Assembly (NCBI GenBank): GCA_950295325.1
Contig: OX485804.1
Location: 32,178,001 to 32,242,000, forward strand
Reading direction: 5' to 3'
Origin: Polytrichum commune
Lineage: Eukaryota; Streptophyta; Polytrichopsida; Polytrichales; Polytrichaceae
DNA length: 64,000 bases
The notes under the pieces: generated by a model
Told to the model about the DNA's origin: nothing
The model's database searches: none
Seen by the model: the letters and a program-made list of their open reading frames with translations, nothing else
Shown here: piece after piece, positions 37,900 through 50,167 of the stretch
Numbering within the stretch: position 1 is the stretch's first letter
Layout of the letters: each line of letters begins with the position of its first letter
Position numbers and translations under genes: made by a program

Positions 37900-40800
37900 T
37901 CAGAGGATCGTACATTTTCCATAAGAAAACCTCCTTATCAAACGCTCGCCAGCTCTGTACAGACTCGCCAGTTTGCTCATCGCCCTTTGTGGGACACCAT
38001 CATCATCCTCTGCTGTTTCCTTAATAATTCCATCCTCAGGTTTTTGGGGAGTTCGAACATTGTCCTTGCCGTTGTTGACATGCTCCGTCATCAGTTGCTT
38101 GGGGATCTCTTCTGGAAGGTCCTCTGAGATTTCCCCAGGCCGCTTATCAAAAAGTCCCTTAAACTGTCTCCTGGCCTTCAATTCCGCCTCCTGCGCAGAA
38201 GATTAGGAGCACTGTGAGGCATACTCCCCTACCAAACATCAACCCTTTAAGCACTGGGAGTGTGTTTATAAGGGATACGTGTTAATCTTTAAAAACCCCC
38301 AACAAGCATTTTAATAATGTTATCTTTGATATATGATATTGAATGCATATTAGCAAAACTCATTAAAAACAGGAAGTGAAAATAAAGTCATGTGTGACAG
38401 CAGTGATTACATGGACATGGTACATTTATACAAGCTCAAATCTCCCTATGATTCAGTATACATATGTATACTCTGATTGAAACAATGCATATAATAAATG
38501 AGTAGATTGGGTCTCTTTTAACACTTTTTGCTGAAGTAATCTTAAGCCATATGACACCTTGAGGCCCAGAATGAGACTCTCGGACAATGTCCAGGTGTCT
38601 CAAGGTGACAATTTTCAAGGTGTCATACAGATAGGGTTACCTATTGTTAATTTAAGCTCACGATGTCAAAAGTGACCCCAATTGAAATTAAGGACTGGAC
38701 CAATAGATGTGTGTAAAAGACATACATAGAGATTTGGGTTTGTACAAATGTCCCAGATTTAAAGACATGACATGTATATTTGATCACCATTTTCACATTT
38801 AACCATATAACCACTTCGACTTTGTGATACAATATGAAATAAAATGCAATCTCATAGACCAAGTGAGAACTGGCATTAATATTTGTTGGTGGGTTTAATA
38901 AACTGTCGCATAGACCATGCAATGGTAGCTTGAAACCTTTAAGGATGAAAGAAATGAACAACAGAGGCAACAATCAGAGAATTTCGAAGTTAGGCAAGCG
39001 GCCCAAATTGATGTAGAATGGCCCACCTGCTCTTTTCTTTTCAGCTTTTGTAGTGCTCCATTGGCATCAGCTGCAGATGATTGATCAATAACCATCATCT
39101 GCATAAATAAGTAAAAGAATATAATCACAAATCAGAAATGATACTTCTTAGTAGTTGCACATATGGTACAAATGTGCAGCAGGAACCATCAAACTAATTA
39201 CCTACTTCATTCTGGCCAGAAGTATCCTGTCGCTTTGTTATGGTGTCGGTGGCCATAATTATTTACTTGGAAGGTAGGTATGAGAATAAGAGGCATCTCA
39301 TTAACCTGCTTGAAGTCTGCTCGAGCTTCGTCAAAGTCACCAGTTTCCATGTGTGCAGTTCCCCTCCGATATAATGCTTTGACATGATGGGGATTTCCTT
39401 CCAGGACCTATGAAAGACAAACATGATGAAGGACGCATTAGAGTTAGCCACAAAGTCTCTAGGTCAAACTCCAGGTGAGCTGGCTAGAAGGTGAGTTTGA
39501 GAGCCAATGCATGAGGTCACCCAAGTTTTCTCAAGACTTAAAACATGCTAAAAAAGTGGGGTTGGGCTAATAAACTTGTCATAATAAGATCGGTGGACCA
39601 AGCTAGCCTTGGATAAGCCAAGCTGAGATGTAGGGTGATGGGTCCCATGTGCAGACCGTATTTAGATCCTAAAGTTCACTCGAAGTTCTTTGTATTGAAA
39701 GTGGAGGTCCAAGGAGTTTCGCCCAACTTTCAAAAGTAGGCTTCGATATAAGACACTCGAACAAGCTTCTTATAGAAGGGGTGGGCACATGCCTCAAAAA
39801 GGCACTAAACTCTTTAGGAAATAACTCTATTTAACTGTAAGGGATTCATAGAATCCAAAATGGAGATGGTGCGTTGCACATGCATCAGACCAAACTTGCT
39901 TTACGCAGACAGCAGAATTCCACATACAAGGAACACATACAAAACAACATCCTGAGAGACTGAGACGAGATCACCTTGTCAATGATTTGTAAGAGACTCA
40001 TATAAAATGGTTTCGCAGGATACCAATGTCACAAAGGACAAGAGAATATTTCACAAACTCAAACAAAATGAGACTGCAGAAACCTACCTTATTACATGTC
40101 TCGATTGACTTGACATACTCATTAAGTCTTTGATAACAAGCTGCCACGTTGAGTAGTAACGAATTCTGTCAGGAATCCACAAAACAGTACATCACTGTTG
40201 TCCTTTGTTCAATCTGATGACCACTTCACTTCACTTCACTTCAACTAACCATGTTTATGTGATTCAAAAATGCCCATCTGAAATATAAAGGAGTCTGCAT
40301 AAGGCCAAGCAAATGAAGGGTGCGAGAAGTTTACATTGGTATTTTGGAGTTCCTGAGCTTCCTCATCACCACCTGGATTGACATGCTTGAAGTCTCTTAA
40401 TACCTGCCAGCCATTCACATCCGCAAGAGAATCATCCACCCTAATGAGAAATCCAAGAAGCACTGCTTTTGTAATTCACGTTGCACCTAGTAGTATTTGG
40501 TATGGCAAGAGGTAGTAAAGAAACATAAGAGAACAGATTCACATTAACCCTTGAAGGTCAAAAGAGGGCCAAGAATTCACTGGTAAGTGATAATTTCAAG
40601 GGCTTTGAAGGACATCATCTAACATCAAAGTGGTCCACTCACATGCAAAATTGGTGGTCACTAGGATTTACAAATGATCAAAAAGAGAAAAGCTATGGCT
40701 TCTTCAATCAACCACAATACTTGAGATATTAGACTATTTGTCCATTAAAGTGAAAATTAGTGATCACTCTGAGGATGAGAATCACAACAGTTCAACTTTG

Positions 40801-43800
40801 GAAGTGTAGATACCCTCTCATACTTGAGCTTCGCAAGCTCATATTTTGCCTCCTTAAACAATCGGTTCCCCTGCAGCAAAGACACTTCCAACTTATCATC
40901 TCAACTCCATTGACACTGTGTTATTGTTGTTAGTATTCCATCAAGAGTACACTAATTGTCTAATTGAATGTGGCATTAGAATAAAATTGCAGCATATTTA
41001 TCGTGGGCCACATCAATATTCAAACTCTTTGACTGATGTGTTGTGTTCCTACAAATCACTGAAGCCTCTTGTCATAATAATATCTAATTTTTATGCTATG
41101 ATAGTACTGATCCACAAATCACTGAAGCCTCTTGTCATGGTAAATCTAATTTTTATGTTATGATAGTACTGGCCCACATTCACCTGCATTCATGATAAAT
41201 CATGTGGCCCATGATAACAAAGATTAGTAAGAAAAGCTATCACTAGAAAAAAAATGTGACCCACAATAATTGATCCAATGTCCAATGTCTAAGACTGATG
41301 ATGGATAGCGTGGCCCACACTAAATCAGATTAGAGTGTAGTGATAATCAAAAGCATGCAAGAGTAGTGTTATTCCTAGTGTGTGCACAGGACTTTGTCAC
41401 TCACTGTTGTTTTTATAGTATCAGCTTCAGCCATGATCTGTTGGAAGTTGAGGCCTGTCCAATCCTGGCAGGACAGTAACAAACAAATGAGTGAGATTCT
41501 CAACAAAGAGTATCTGCATATAAAAAACCTCCATCTATAACTTACGAAAACGTCTTATATTTTGCAGAGTAAGTGCAAGTAGATGACAAGCCCTTGTTCT
41601 ACAATTTCAATAGTGGTCAGTCTGGAATAATTAATTCCATGATATTAGCCAAATGAAGGTAAGAATGTGCACATTTGTACTATAAAATACTAGAAAATCT
41701 GTAAAGCATCACACTCTTCAATAATGACATCAAGGGTTCATATGGTGGACCTTGGCAGCCTCAAATTCCAGTAATTCCACTTCCCATTGTACTGAAGCCC
41801 CCTCTGGAACCCCTTCTGGCCTATACATAAAATAAACATAAATGGTCACCAATTAAACTTGAATAAGTCACTCTAATTAGAAACTACTGTTCATGCTGAA
41901 CGCCAGTGGGCATTCATTGCCCTTAAACTAAGAGATATCGTAGGGACAATAACTCCTCAGGTTAGCCAAGGGTTTTTGAGACAAAATACCTCAACAATCT
42001 GGTAAATTACCTTGGAAATTTGTCATATGCATACTTGGAGACACTGTTCACTACTGCAAGCTCCCCTGGCACCATCAACCTCAAACTTGCCTCAAGCCCT
42101 TCCGGCACCTGTATTACAATGAAATAAGAGCCTATTTGAAGACCGCACCACTGGCCAGTTCAAACAAAAATATCAAACAAAATATGAGGCACGGTTGCAA
42201 TTTGCATAAATCTTCTTGAAGTTTCATAAATGATTACAGCACACAAGGTCTTGCCTCTCCTAACATAAGTTCACAATAGCCACCAGTTCACTGAAATTAA
42301 CTTGCTTGCGTACTGTTGCAGCACCATCCCACAATACTGACTCACCTTGAGAGTCTTTGCATTGTGAATCTAAAGGGGAGTAAATATTGTGATATCCAGA
42401 GATGCAACTCATAGTGCTAGTGGTATGTGACTTATGGTTGTAAAGGACATTGGATCAAAGCTCATCAAACTTTTGTCCCCTATTTAGGCAGGACAGGACC
42501 ACTTACCACACCCTCACCAGAAGCAAATTCAATTGGCTCCCCTCCGTTTTCTCTAGTGTCAAGGAAAACCCTGCCTCCCTCGTCAGGCAGTGAAGCTTTA
42601 TAGTGCACTCGCATCACACTATCCTGCAGAGGGCAATCCACAGGGAATTCACCTGGATAGGGAGTAGCCCACATCCAATGTTAAGACATGGCTTACCTAT
42701 GTCACAGCTTTCCTGTTCTCAATCTTCTGGTCATGCTTTGCAATGTAGACATCAGAAAGATGCTAATATGCAAGAACTTCATTCAATGTAATCCTCTAAC
42801 TCAACATGACTTTTGCTTGGACTTGGTTGTTTTGTATACAACACCTTCCATGTTTGGTAAATTCGCAAGCTTGGAGGTAGTGTGGAGGTTTGAACCTCTT
42901 GGGATGCCAAAGGTTCATTAATATTTTATGCAAAACAACCAAATAAAAAGTCATAGGGGACCAAATCCCAGCAAAAAGCCCCACTCAGATTAATAATAAC
43001 TCTAATAGGTTTTCAATAATAGCCTTTGCGATTTAGAAAGAGAATGGCAGATACTAACAAATTTGACAGACTAAATAACAACACCAGAAGTTGAAATCAC
43101 AAACCTATTCCATCTCGAAGACGCCTCTTTATCACTCCACCATCACCAAACATATCCCGCACCTATTCAATGTGATATGATGAATTAGACCTACAGCTAC
43201 ATGAGTAGGGTTTAACATCACAAAAGTCTGCCTCCATGGACAGATGGGAAGTATGATTAGAAAATGAACTGTGCTGTTATCAACAGATGAATAGAAACAT
43301 CAAACATCTGAGGAAAGGACAGGAAAAAGGACAAAAACAAAAGAATTGAGAACTTCTAGCAGTAGCATTGAAAGATAATGCATTGAAAGATAATGCATTG
43401 AAAGATAATAACTTCTAGTGTAATCTACCTGAATAAGTTGCACAAGCTCTACTTCAAACTCTAGCTCTTCAAAGTCAGCTGGAATATTCAAATCATATCC
43501 AGTGGGCAATGCAACACAATATGAACGTGAAATATAAACGATAGACCTCTCCTTCCTGGTCATCGTGCCAATTGCCTTCTCAAGCTCCTCTGGTACCTGC
43601 ACAGAGCTGTGAGTCACCTTCACATCCCTACTTTGTTGCACCATTTGTTTGATTTTCCATACTTATTAGAGTTATCTTTTAATTCAAAGGAACATTTTTG
43701 ACAAGAGTTGTCCCCTATGATTTTCCATTGGTTGTATTGCATACAAAATCAAAAAAGAAAGCCTTTCCACTCGTAGTACATGCTTGGAGGTAGTCTTTGA

Positions 43801-46800
43801 ATTTGAATGAATTGCAACCCATTCTAATTCATTGAGGGCCAAACTCATTTTAGCACCTCTTGGGATGCCAAAATGCATTCAATCCTCAATGAACCAATAT
43901 AGAATGTTCTTTGTTCCAACCTCCACACTGCTACCTCCAAGCATGCACCACAAACTTACTGAACATGGAAGGTGTCATATGCAAAACAACCAACTCCCGA
44001 CCAGAAGTCAAGTTGAGTTAAGAGGATAACTCTATTTGCACCCTAAAATAGTGTCTCTCATAAAAGTACATGTTGCAAGCTACGTGCTGTTACTAAAGTC
44101 AAATCTGCAGACTTCAAACAATACAACTTCAAGAAGGGATGTCACCCCACTATGGACCTGGTCAAAGGAGGTAGCAAATTCTTCATCTACTGTAGCTTAA
44201 GGGGTCAAAACACAGAATACTAAGACCAATTCGACTATTAAAGCCCAGGCATACTTTGTGCAATCAACAATTTCTGAATTTTCATCAATAAAGAAGAGTT
44301 GCATTCCAAGCAAGAACTTCACCATTGCAAAATCCAAAACTAACCTGTTGCTTGCCAAACTCAAAGTCGAGGGGTTCACCATCTTTGTGATCGAAAAAAG
44401 TGGCCCCACATAATACTCTTCCTGTGATCCTGCCTAGCACCCAACAACTATGTAAATATATGACAGCTGTGGAGCGAGTTCCAAGTTCGTAGGATGAACA
44501 CATTGGGAAAGTACATCATGCACAGTTTAGAAGGATGACAAATTACATGGCTCTGGAGGCAATGACTTATTGAATTACTACAGATTTTGATTCACTGCTC
44601 ACCACAGCTTTGCCTCACATGGAGGTCGACCAGTTTCCCAGCCCTCGCCTTCTTTCAAGATCTGCATGAGGTATTTACATCAGACTAAGAACATGTTACA
44701 TAAAAGTAGTGTTGTTGCCAATGACATGCTTGCGCCTCACCCAGTGCAGCAATTCAGAGGACATCCAAAATACTTTACTTACTTTTTTAGTCACTCTCTT
44801 ACCATTTGCCTAGACATCATTAATTTGAGTCATGAAAACGAATTTGACATCAATCAACACAAAGACATTCAGGGACATCCTTAGCAGCATATCTAACATT
44901 CAGTGACCCTCCAGAATTTTGTTCAAATGTATCTGCCCAAATGTTTGAAATGTCAACCCTATATAAACCATGCCAAAGTGCTTGAATTTGGTAGCCACAT
45001 TCAGGTCCAAGATACACATACCATTTTCATAACAGCCAAGTCCTCTGTGATTGCCTGCAAATAAAATTCAGTGCATAATGTAGTACATTCAGAACATGTT
45101 CCCTGATAGATGTACATGGTATTTTCCAAACAAGTAAAATTCAAAAAATCCAAGTTTTTCAGTATGTGCTCAGAAGCTTAGATGGCGGTTCCTGGTGGTG
45201 AACCTTTGCTGCACCAAAGTTGAACAATTCAACTTCAAATAGAAGCTCCTCCGTTTTTGGAAAATCATCTCGCACTGTGACAGGACAATCTGGATCACCA
45301 TAGTGCAATTCTGGTTGTATTTTCAACTGCATTAACAACACCCAATGCAGAGAGGTTGGAAACCAAATTGAAGCAAATTTTTAGCTCAGAAGGCATGCAC
45401 CCACATACCAGATACTTCATACAGAGAAACAATTTGCTACTTCTAGGAACATGTCATGCACTCCCTATTTCAGAAAAACCTTGACCCATCAAATCATATA
45501 CCTGGGGAGTACCACTAGAGTCATCCTCTAACTCAACATGACCTTTGGTTGGGAGTTGGTTGTTTTGCATACAACATCTTTCATGTTCAGTAAGTTTGTG
45601 GTGCACTCTCTGAGGTAGTGTGAAAGTTTGAATGAGGAACATTCTATCTTGGGTCATTAAGGGTCAAACTCAGTTTGGCATGCCAAGAGGTGCCAAAATG
45701 AGTTTGGCCCTAAATGAACTTCTGAAAATGCAAATTCCAGACATCAAACTTTGATCAAATTTCCTTTGGTGCTCCTGGACAACCCCTAGGCATGATTACG
45801 ACTTACCATGGCTACTTCACCTTTGGACATGGTAGGAATGCCTTCTTCCCACCCAGCAATCATTTTGCTCTTCCCTAAAACCAGTCTCAAGGGTGCTCCT
45901 TTCCCTACATAACCACAAAAGAATTGAGTCATCTTGTTTACAAAACAAAAATTGCACTTTTTTTTTTTTTAAAGCAACACAAAATCACTGCAGGACACTG
46001 AGATGAGACCTATACTTCACAAGGCCAAAACATAGTTACACCGCCTCCTTATGACCACACCAATTGATCAGTCCATATAATTTTAAGCTTGTACGATGAT
46101 GTGAAGGGTCAAACAAAAGTCCAATTCTGACCTCCAAAGTCTGATCTCGAGGACTCCACGACCACACCCTCGCCTGTGCGTGTGATGTAGTGAAATATAA
46201 TCTGCCATAGGATTACAATGTGCCTTTGTTAATTCAACGCGATTACAAAATCTGAGGCATGCATGCCCCATGTCAAACCCCACCTCAAGCTTCACAGAAT
46301 CAGAAACAGGAACAAAAACGAAAGAAAAATGTACTCAGGTGCCATCAACAGATGAATAGAAACGTCAAACTTTTGAGGGAAGAACAAGAAAAAAAGACAC
46401 GAACATACAAATCGAGAATATAGGAATAGGAATGCGATGCGTCTTTGTTGATGCAATGAATTTACAGAATTGGAGGAATGAATGTCCCCAGGTCAAATTC
46501 CAGCTCAAGCTTCACAGAAACAGGCAAATCAAAAACAGCATTGAAGGAGTAATTCGTGTGCATTTGGCACTTACCTGGTCACCTGAGGAAACGACGGGAA
46601 GAAAGACACGAAGACAAGAAATTGAAACTTAGAAACAGGAAGGGAATGCACCTTCATTGACTCAATAAGTTACAAAATTGGAGGCATGCATGCCCCATGT
46701 CAAACCCCAGCTCAAGCTCCACATAATCAAAGACAGGAAAATCCGAAAACAAAAATGAATCGCATGAGTAGTTTTTGCTGTATTCGGCACCTACCTGGTC

Positions 46801-46899
46801 ACCATCTTTCGGCCGATTTGTTCCCTGCCCGGGCCTTATGACAGCCTTCAGCAAGCCCCCGGGGGCAATCTCCCGCTTCGCTTTCTTCACCTTGGCCAT
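37900..46899 (-). CDS. PAS1: PASTICCINO1-type FKBP with TPR domain
   Basis: Nineteen predicted exons (minus strand): 46899-46795, 46201-46132, 45904-45807, 45326-45204, 45054-45022, 44661-44603, 44429-44345, 43596-43429, 43162-43105, 42652-42507, 42108-42011, 41820-41751, 41464-41405, 40870-40814, 40403-40335, 40165-40088, 39407-39306, 39098-39027 and 38190-37900. All phases agree, giving 613 aa. The order is three FKBP-like domains (first: IPTMSKGEVAM; third: CPLQDSVMRVHYKASLPDEGG, then VPEGLEASLRLMVPGELAVV), DWTGLNFQQIMAEAD, then TPR repeats (GNRLFKEAKYELAKLKYE; NVAACYQRLNEYVKSIETCN; HVKALYRRGTAHMETGDFDE) and KARRQFKGLFDKRPGEI. In Arabidopsis PAS1 scaffolds very-long-chain fatty-acid elongase in the ER and restrains cell division. 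The end GKCTIL is a possible prenylation signal. Confidence 0.94.
41051..41171. repeat. 63-bp tandem duplication in PAS1 intron
   Basis: The blocks 'acaaatcactgaagcctctt' and 'tctaatttttatg.tatgat' occur twice, starting at 41051 and 41114. Confidence 0.85.
42793..43003. mobile_element. family A element, internally deleted (about 211 bp)
   Basis: Family blocks 'gttgttttgtatacaacacc', 'ttccatgtttggtaaatt' and 'gcttggaggtagtgtggagg' are followed by a collapsed right half ending AATAACTCT. AAT flanks both sides (42790-42792 and 43004-43006). The first bases of the left terminus are missing. It lies between PAS1 exons 9 and 10. Confidence 0.75.
43370..43412. repeat. 15-bp unit tandem repeat, three copies
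   Basis: 'attgaaagataatgc' occurs three times head to tail (the last slightly altered), in the PAS1 intron just downstream of exon 8. Confidence 0.85.
43668..44033. mobile_element. family A foldback MITE (366 bp) in PAS1 intron
   Basis: The left end AGAGTTATCTTTTAATTCAA and right end GAGTTAAGAGGATAACTCT are inverted partners. The flanks are ATT on both sides (43665-43667 and 44034-44036), supporting a 3-bp target duplication. The centre carries the family hairpin ('aaactcattttagcacctct' against 'gccaaaatgcattcaat'). Confidence 0.9.
45517..45720. mobile_element. family A element, truncated (left half)
   Basis: It starts AGAGTCATCCTCTAACTCAA, continues 'gggagttggttgttttgcat' and 'catgttcagtaagtttgtgg', and reaches the central hairpin ('gtttggcatgccaagaggtg') before homology stops near 45720. 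It lies between PAS1 exons 3 and 4. Confidence 0.8.
46205..46803. repeat. about 215-bp tandem triplication over the PAS1 exon 1 donor region
   Basis: Three diverged units share 'gaggcatgcatgccccatgt', 'caaaccccagctcaagc' and 'cacataatca/cacagaaac' blocks with a spacing near 215 bases. The unit nearest exon 1 ends at the real exon 1/intron 1 border ('ctacctggtcacc', 46791-46803). The middle unit ends at a copy of the same border ('cttacctggtcacc', about 46571-46584). A donor-like duplicate therefore sits inside intron 1. Confidence 0.8.
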
Positions 46900-48140
46900 C
46901 GGAAGAAGAGGAGAAAAAGCCTTGATCTCAAAACAGAACAAAACAATGTGAAGAGATGACCTAATCCTCTGCCTTTGTCTCGTCTCCGCCACTCGGGATT
47001 TGGACTTCCCGAAGCTTCCTCGTGAACCTGTTACCTAACCACTTCAATTGCTCTGATGAGTCCTCGATTCCTCGCCCATCAAGGCTCTTCAATGCAAACC
47101 CAGCCCCTCGTACGAAGTTGGTCGGAATGTGATGTCACATATACCCACCTTTATTCTAATGAATCACATCCATTTGAGGAGCCCCATAAGTTGGTATTTA
47201 GAAATTGAACACAAGGAGGTAGTATATATTTGTGGGCCTTATTGTGTGGGAGTCGTTCTTTTTGATTGGACACTTACATTTGATGGCCGCTTTAGACTAC
47301 GGTGAAGAAGTACACATGTCGGTCAAGAAGTGCAGCCCAACACAAAAGCTATTTGAGGTAACGGGTGGTATGGTAGACAAGATGGAAAACATTTTATTTT
47401 TATTTTTAAATGCCTCAAGTTGGAGTTCTCAGAGGGTTTGAGGTTGCCCAAGAAACTTGACCTCCAAAGAACTTTGCTAGTAGAAAGTGTTGCCATGTTG
47501 GCATCGATGTCATATTTTCATCCATGCTTGAAGTTCTCCACTTGAGAAGTCTTGGTTGTAGTGTAAACCTCGGCCGGTGAAGAACCCATTTCATAGCCAA
47601 TTATATTGCTCCATTCTCCTAAAATTCTTGACCGGAGCACTTCTTCATTGTAGTCTAAACTAGTCCTTGTATTGAGTGGCATACGACAAGGCTTGTGTTT
47701 AAGAATGGAGATTAAAAAGATGCATCCTAAGAGAATATATTAAATAAATAAACATTGATGTGCATGTGAGCCTATTTGCCTTATATTGTATGTAGGTGAG
47801 TGGGGTAGCATTAGGTATGGGTTTAGTGCTTTCCTTTTGGAAGGTGAGCTCAAGTGTAATCACTACAGTAGTCATCTACCAACCTTTTAGAAGGTGACAC
47901 TATCTAGATGCATCTCTAGTCATCATTTGGGGGGGGGGGTGATGACATGTGTTATGATGAGATTGGACTATGTGCTAAAAATGTGGACATTATTCTAGTT
48001 TCATTAATTAACGTAATCAAAGAGGGCTTATGTGACTGCTTAACAAGGTAAGGAATCTTTGTTTTGATCTCTTTTAAGCTAGAAATTAGGCTAGCTTAGA
48101 ATGATTGGGGCCATGACCAATGTTATATGGGTGTGTATTT

Positions 48141-48805
48141 GATTGCAAGCTATTACCGTAGCACCATAGCTGGGTCGTGCACCTCAAAACGAATATTTAT
48201 TTATTTTTGAAAAATAAGGTTCGTCAACTAAAAACATAATTTATGAAATTTCATCAATCCTATGATTCAAAAATATTTAATTCGTTTTTTTTTTTTTTGG
48301 TAAGGTATAGTAAAATTGGAAGTAGGTATTTGTTTTTTTCATTCATTTGTGGCGGCTTCTTGGCCTTAAACCTAAATATCCATGTTAACCTTACTTAGTG
48401 TGGCTCTTGTTTGTCTTTGCATAGTGCATGTGTCAGGTCTCTTGTATGCACTTGCACTTTGACATGTGTGAGAAGAGTGTTAGAAATGACACCAAAACAA
48501 CAATGAGTTGATTTTGCTTTTATGCCTATTAACAAGGAGGAGAGGGAGATGAATATAGAAAGAGAGTTTGCCGCTTTGAGTGAGTAGGGCGCCGAGCCAT
48601 TAACGCGTTAGCATGCAACCTCTTATGGCGCATTGACGTGGTTGGAGCTTAGAAGAAGTCCAAAATTTCCATTAATTAGTTTTTTTCCTAATATAAATTT
48701 TCACTTATTCATTTGACTGGGTTCATAATTTCCGATTTTTTTCGGTTTTTTATTTGGGAATTATTTTTGCACGAACCTGCTATGGTGCTACGGTAATACG
48801 CAATC
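48141..48805. mobile_element. TIR element of about 665 bp
   Basis: The left end contains TATTACCGTAGCACCATAGC followed by a TCGTGCA block. The right end has the inverted match (TGCACGAAC, then GCTATGGTGCTACGGTAATA). GATTGC/GCAATC extends the ends after a small gap. The interior has no coding capacity. The flank is GTAT on each side at most. The superfamily is unassigned. Confidence 0.78.
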
Positions 48806-49512
48806 GTATCAATGGTATCAATGAACCTACACAATTGGTGTCAAAAGTGTATTATGAGCCAAATCTTTATACTTGGGGGGTTATCACAAGACTCATGAAA
48901 CAACTTTTGTATGCCCAATTTCTTATTGGGTTAGTATAATCCTATCACCATATAGATACTAGTGTATATTATCCTAGGTATGGATGTTCTTGCATGGTGT
49001 ATAGACATGACTATCATCAAAAACTAGATGTTCTTCAAATATCCATATCCTATTGGTATAAAAATGGTAATATATTTATTATATACACATGAATATGATT
49101 ATTTTTATTTAAAAAAGAAAAGAAGTTCTAACCTAGTCATTTCTATAAATCTTGGATGGTTTTCCTAATTTCATCTATGGCAGCTACAATTAACATGAAC
49201 ACTTCCCTTAATCAAAATTCCTTACCCTAAAGGTTGTCTTTTGTTTGTATGTCAAGGTTTTGCTTGGCAACATATTTTAGGCACTCTTTGAATGTTGCTC
49301 CTTTTTTTTTCGTACACTCAACAAAATTAATTTCCCAAAAAATTAGGCACCTTTAAAATTAATTATTTTCTACTCAAGCCGCTAGAGAGCTATGATAGTT
49401 TTTATTTGTTTTTTTTTCCTAATCTTTGCTGCACCTCCATAAAATCCATCTCAGAACTCCTTAAGAATATCCCATAAATGAAAGTAAAGGTAAATAAAAA
49501 CAAAATGAATCA

Positions 49513-49665
49513 ATAAGGTTATGCGATCTTATTTCTGTGGACACTTCTAACTCCACATAACTTTGGCGATGATCATATTGAAAATTGTCAATTTTGGTCA
49601 GAAATAGTGTCTCATGCAGATTATCATTTTAAAGTTTAAAAAATGCAGTTGAGATGCACATTTGG
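49513..49665. repeat. repeat family D, copy 2
   Basis: It shares 'aactccacataa', 'aaattgtcaatttt' and 'gcagttgagatgcac' in the same order as the copy at 11690-11850. Confidence 0.45.
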
Positions 49666-50167
49666 AAATTATTATTGTGATTGAGCTAATTGGTCATTCA
49701 TTGCTACAAGATAAGCCACTGTAACCATCAAAGGCAGCACACATGATATGGTCAATGTCCTCTGAATAAGTAATCCAATCTCATTGCTACTATAAATTGG
49801 AATCATATTGACAGAGAAGATAGCATTAAGTTGACAAGAAAGTCTGGGAAATGAAATCAAGCCTGTTATGGCAACCTTATGACTCACAAAATATCAAACT
49901 CCTCCACCCTGCAGTGAATGGCACTGGTTCCTCCACAATTCATGTTGTTGATCACAAATTACCTGGACCTGTGTATGTATGCACAATTTTGTCACATCTA
50001 CTCTAAGCCCCTGCAGAAGGAATTACAAGATGAATTACAAGACTCTGCTATTTGGACCTTAACCTTGGCCGCGGGATTATATACCACTGATATTGTACAG
50101 ACTGAGCTTTGGGTAAAAAAAACTCTTCATCTCTGTCGACTTTAAGTTGAATGAAATGCCTGCAACT

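Larger units (their letters stand above)
46900..50167. other. intergenic interval, no gene recognised
   Basis: It includes the PAS1 leader region (46900-47100), a TIR element (48141-48805) and a family D repeat copy (49513-49665). The remainder is AT-rich. No ORF shows a domain. Confidence 0.55.

Noticed and set aside
43370-43412. Regular short repeats considered as CRISPR
   Set aside because: Three contiguous 15-bp units without spacers, in an intron of a plant gene.
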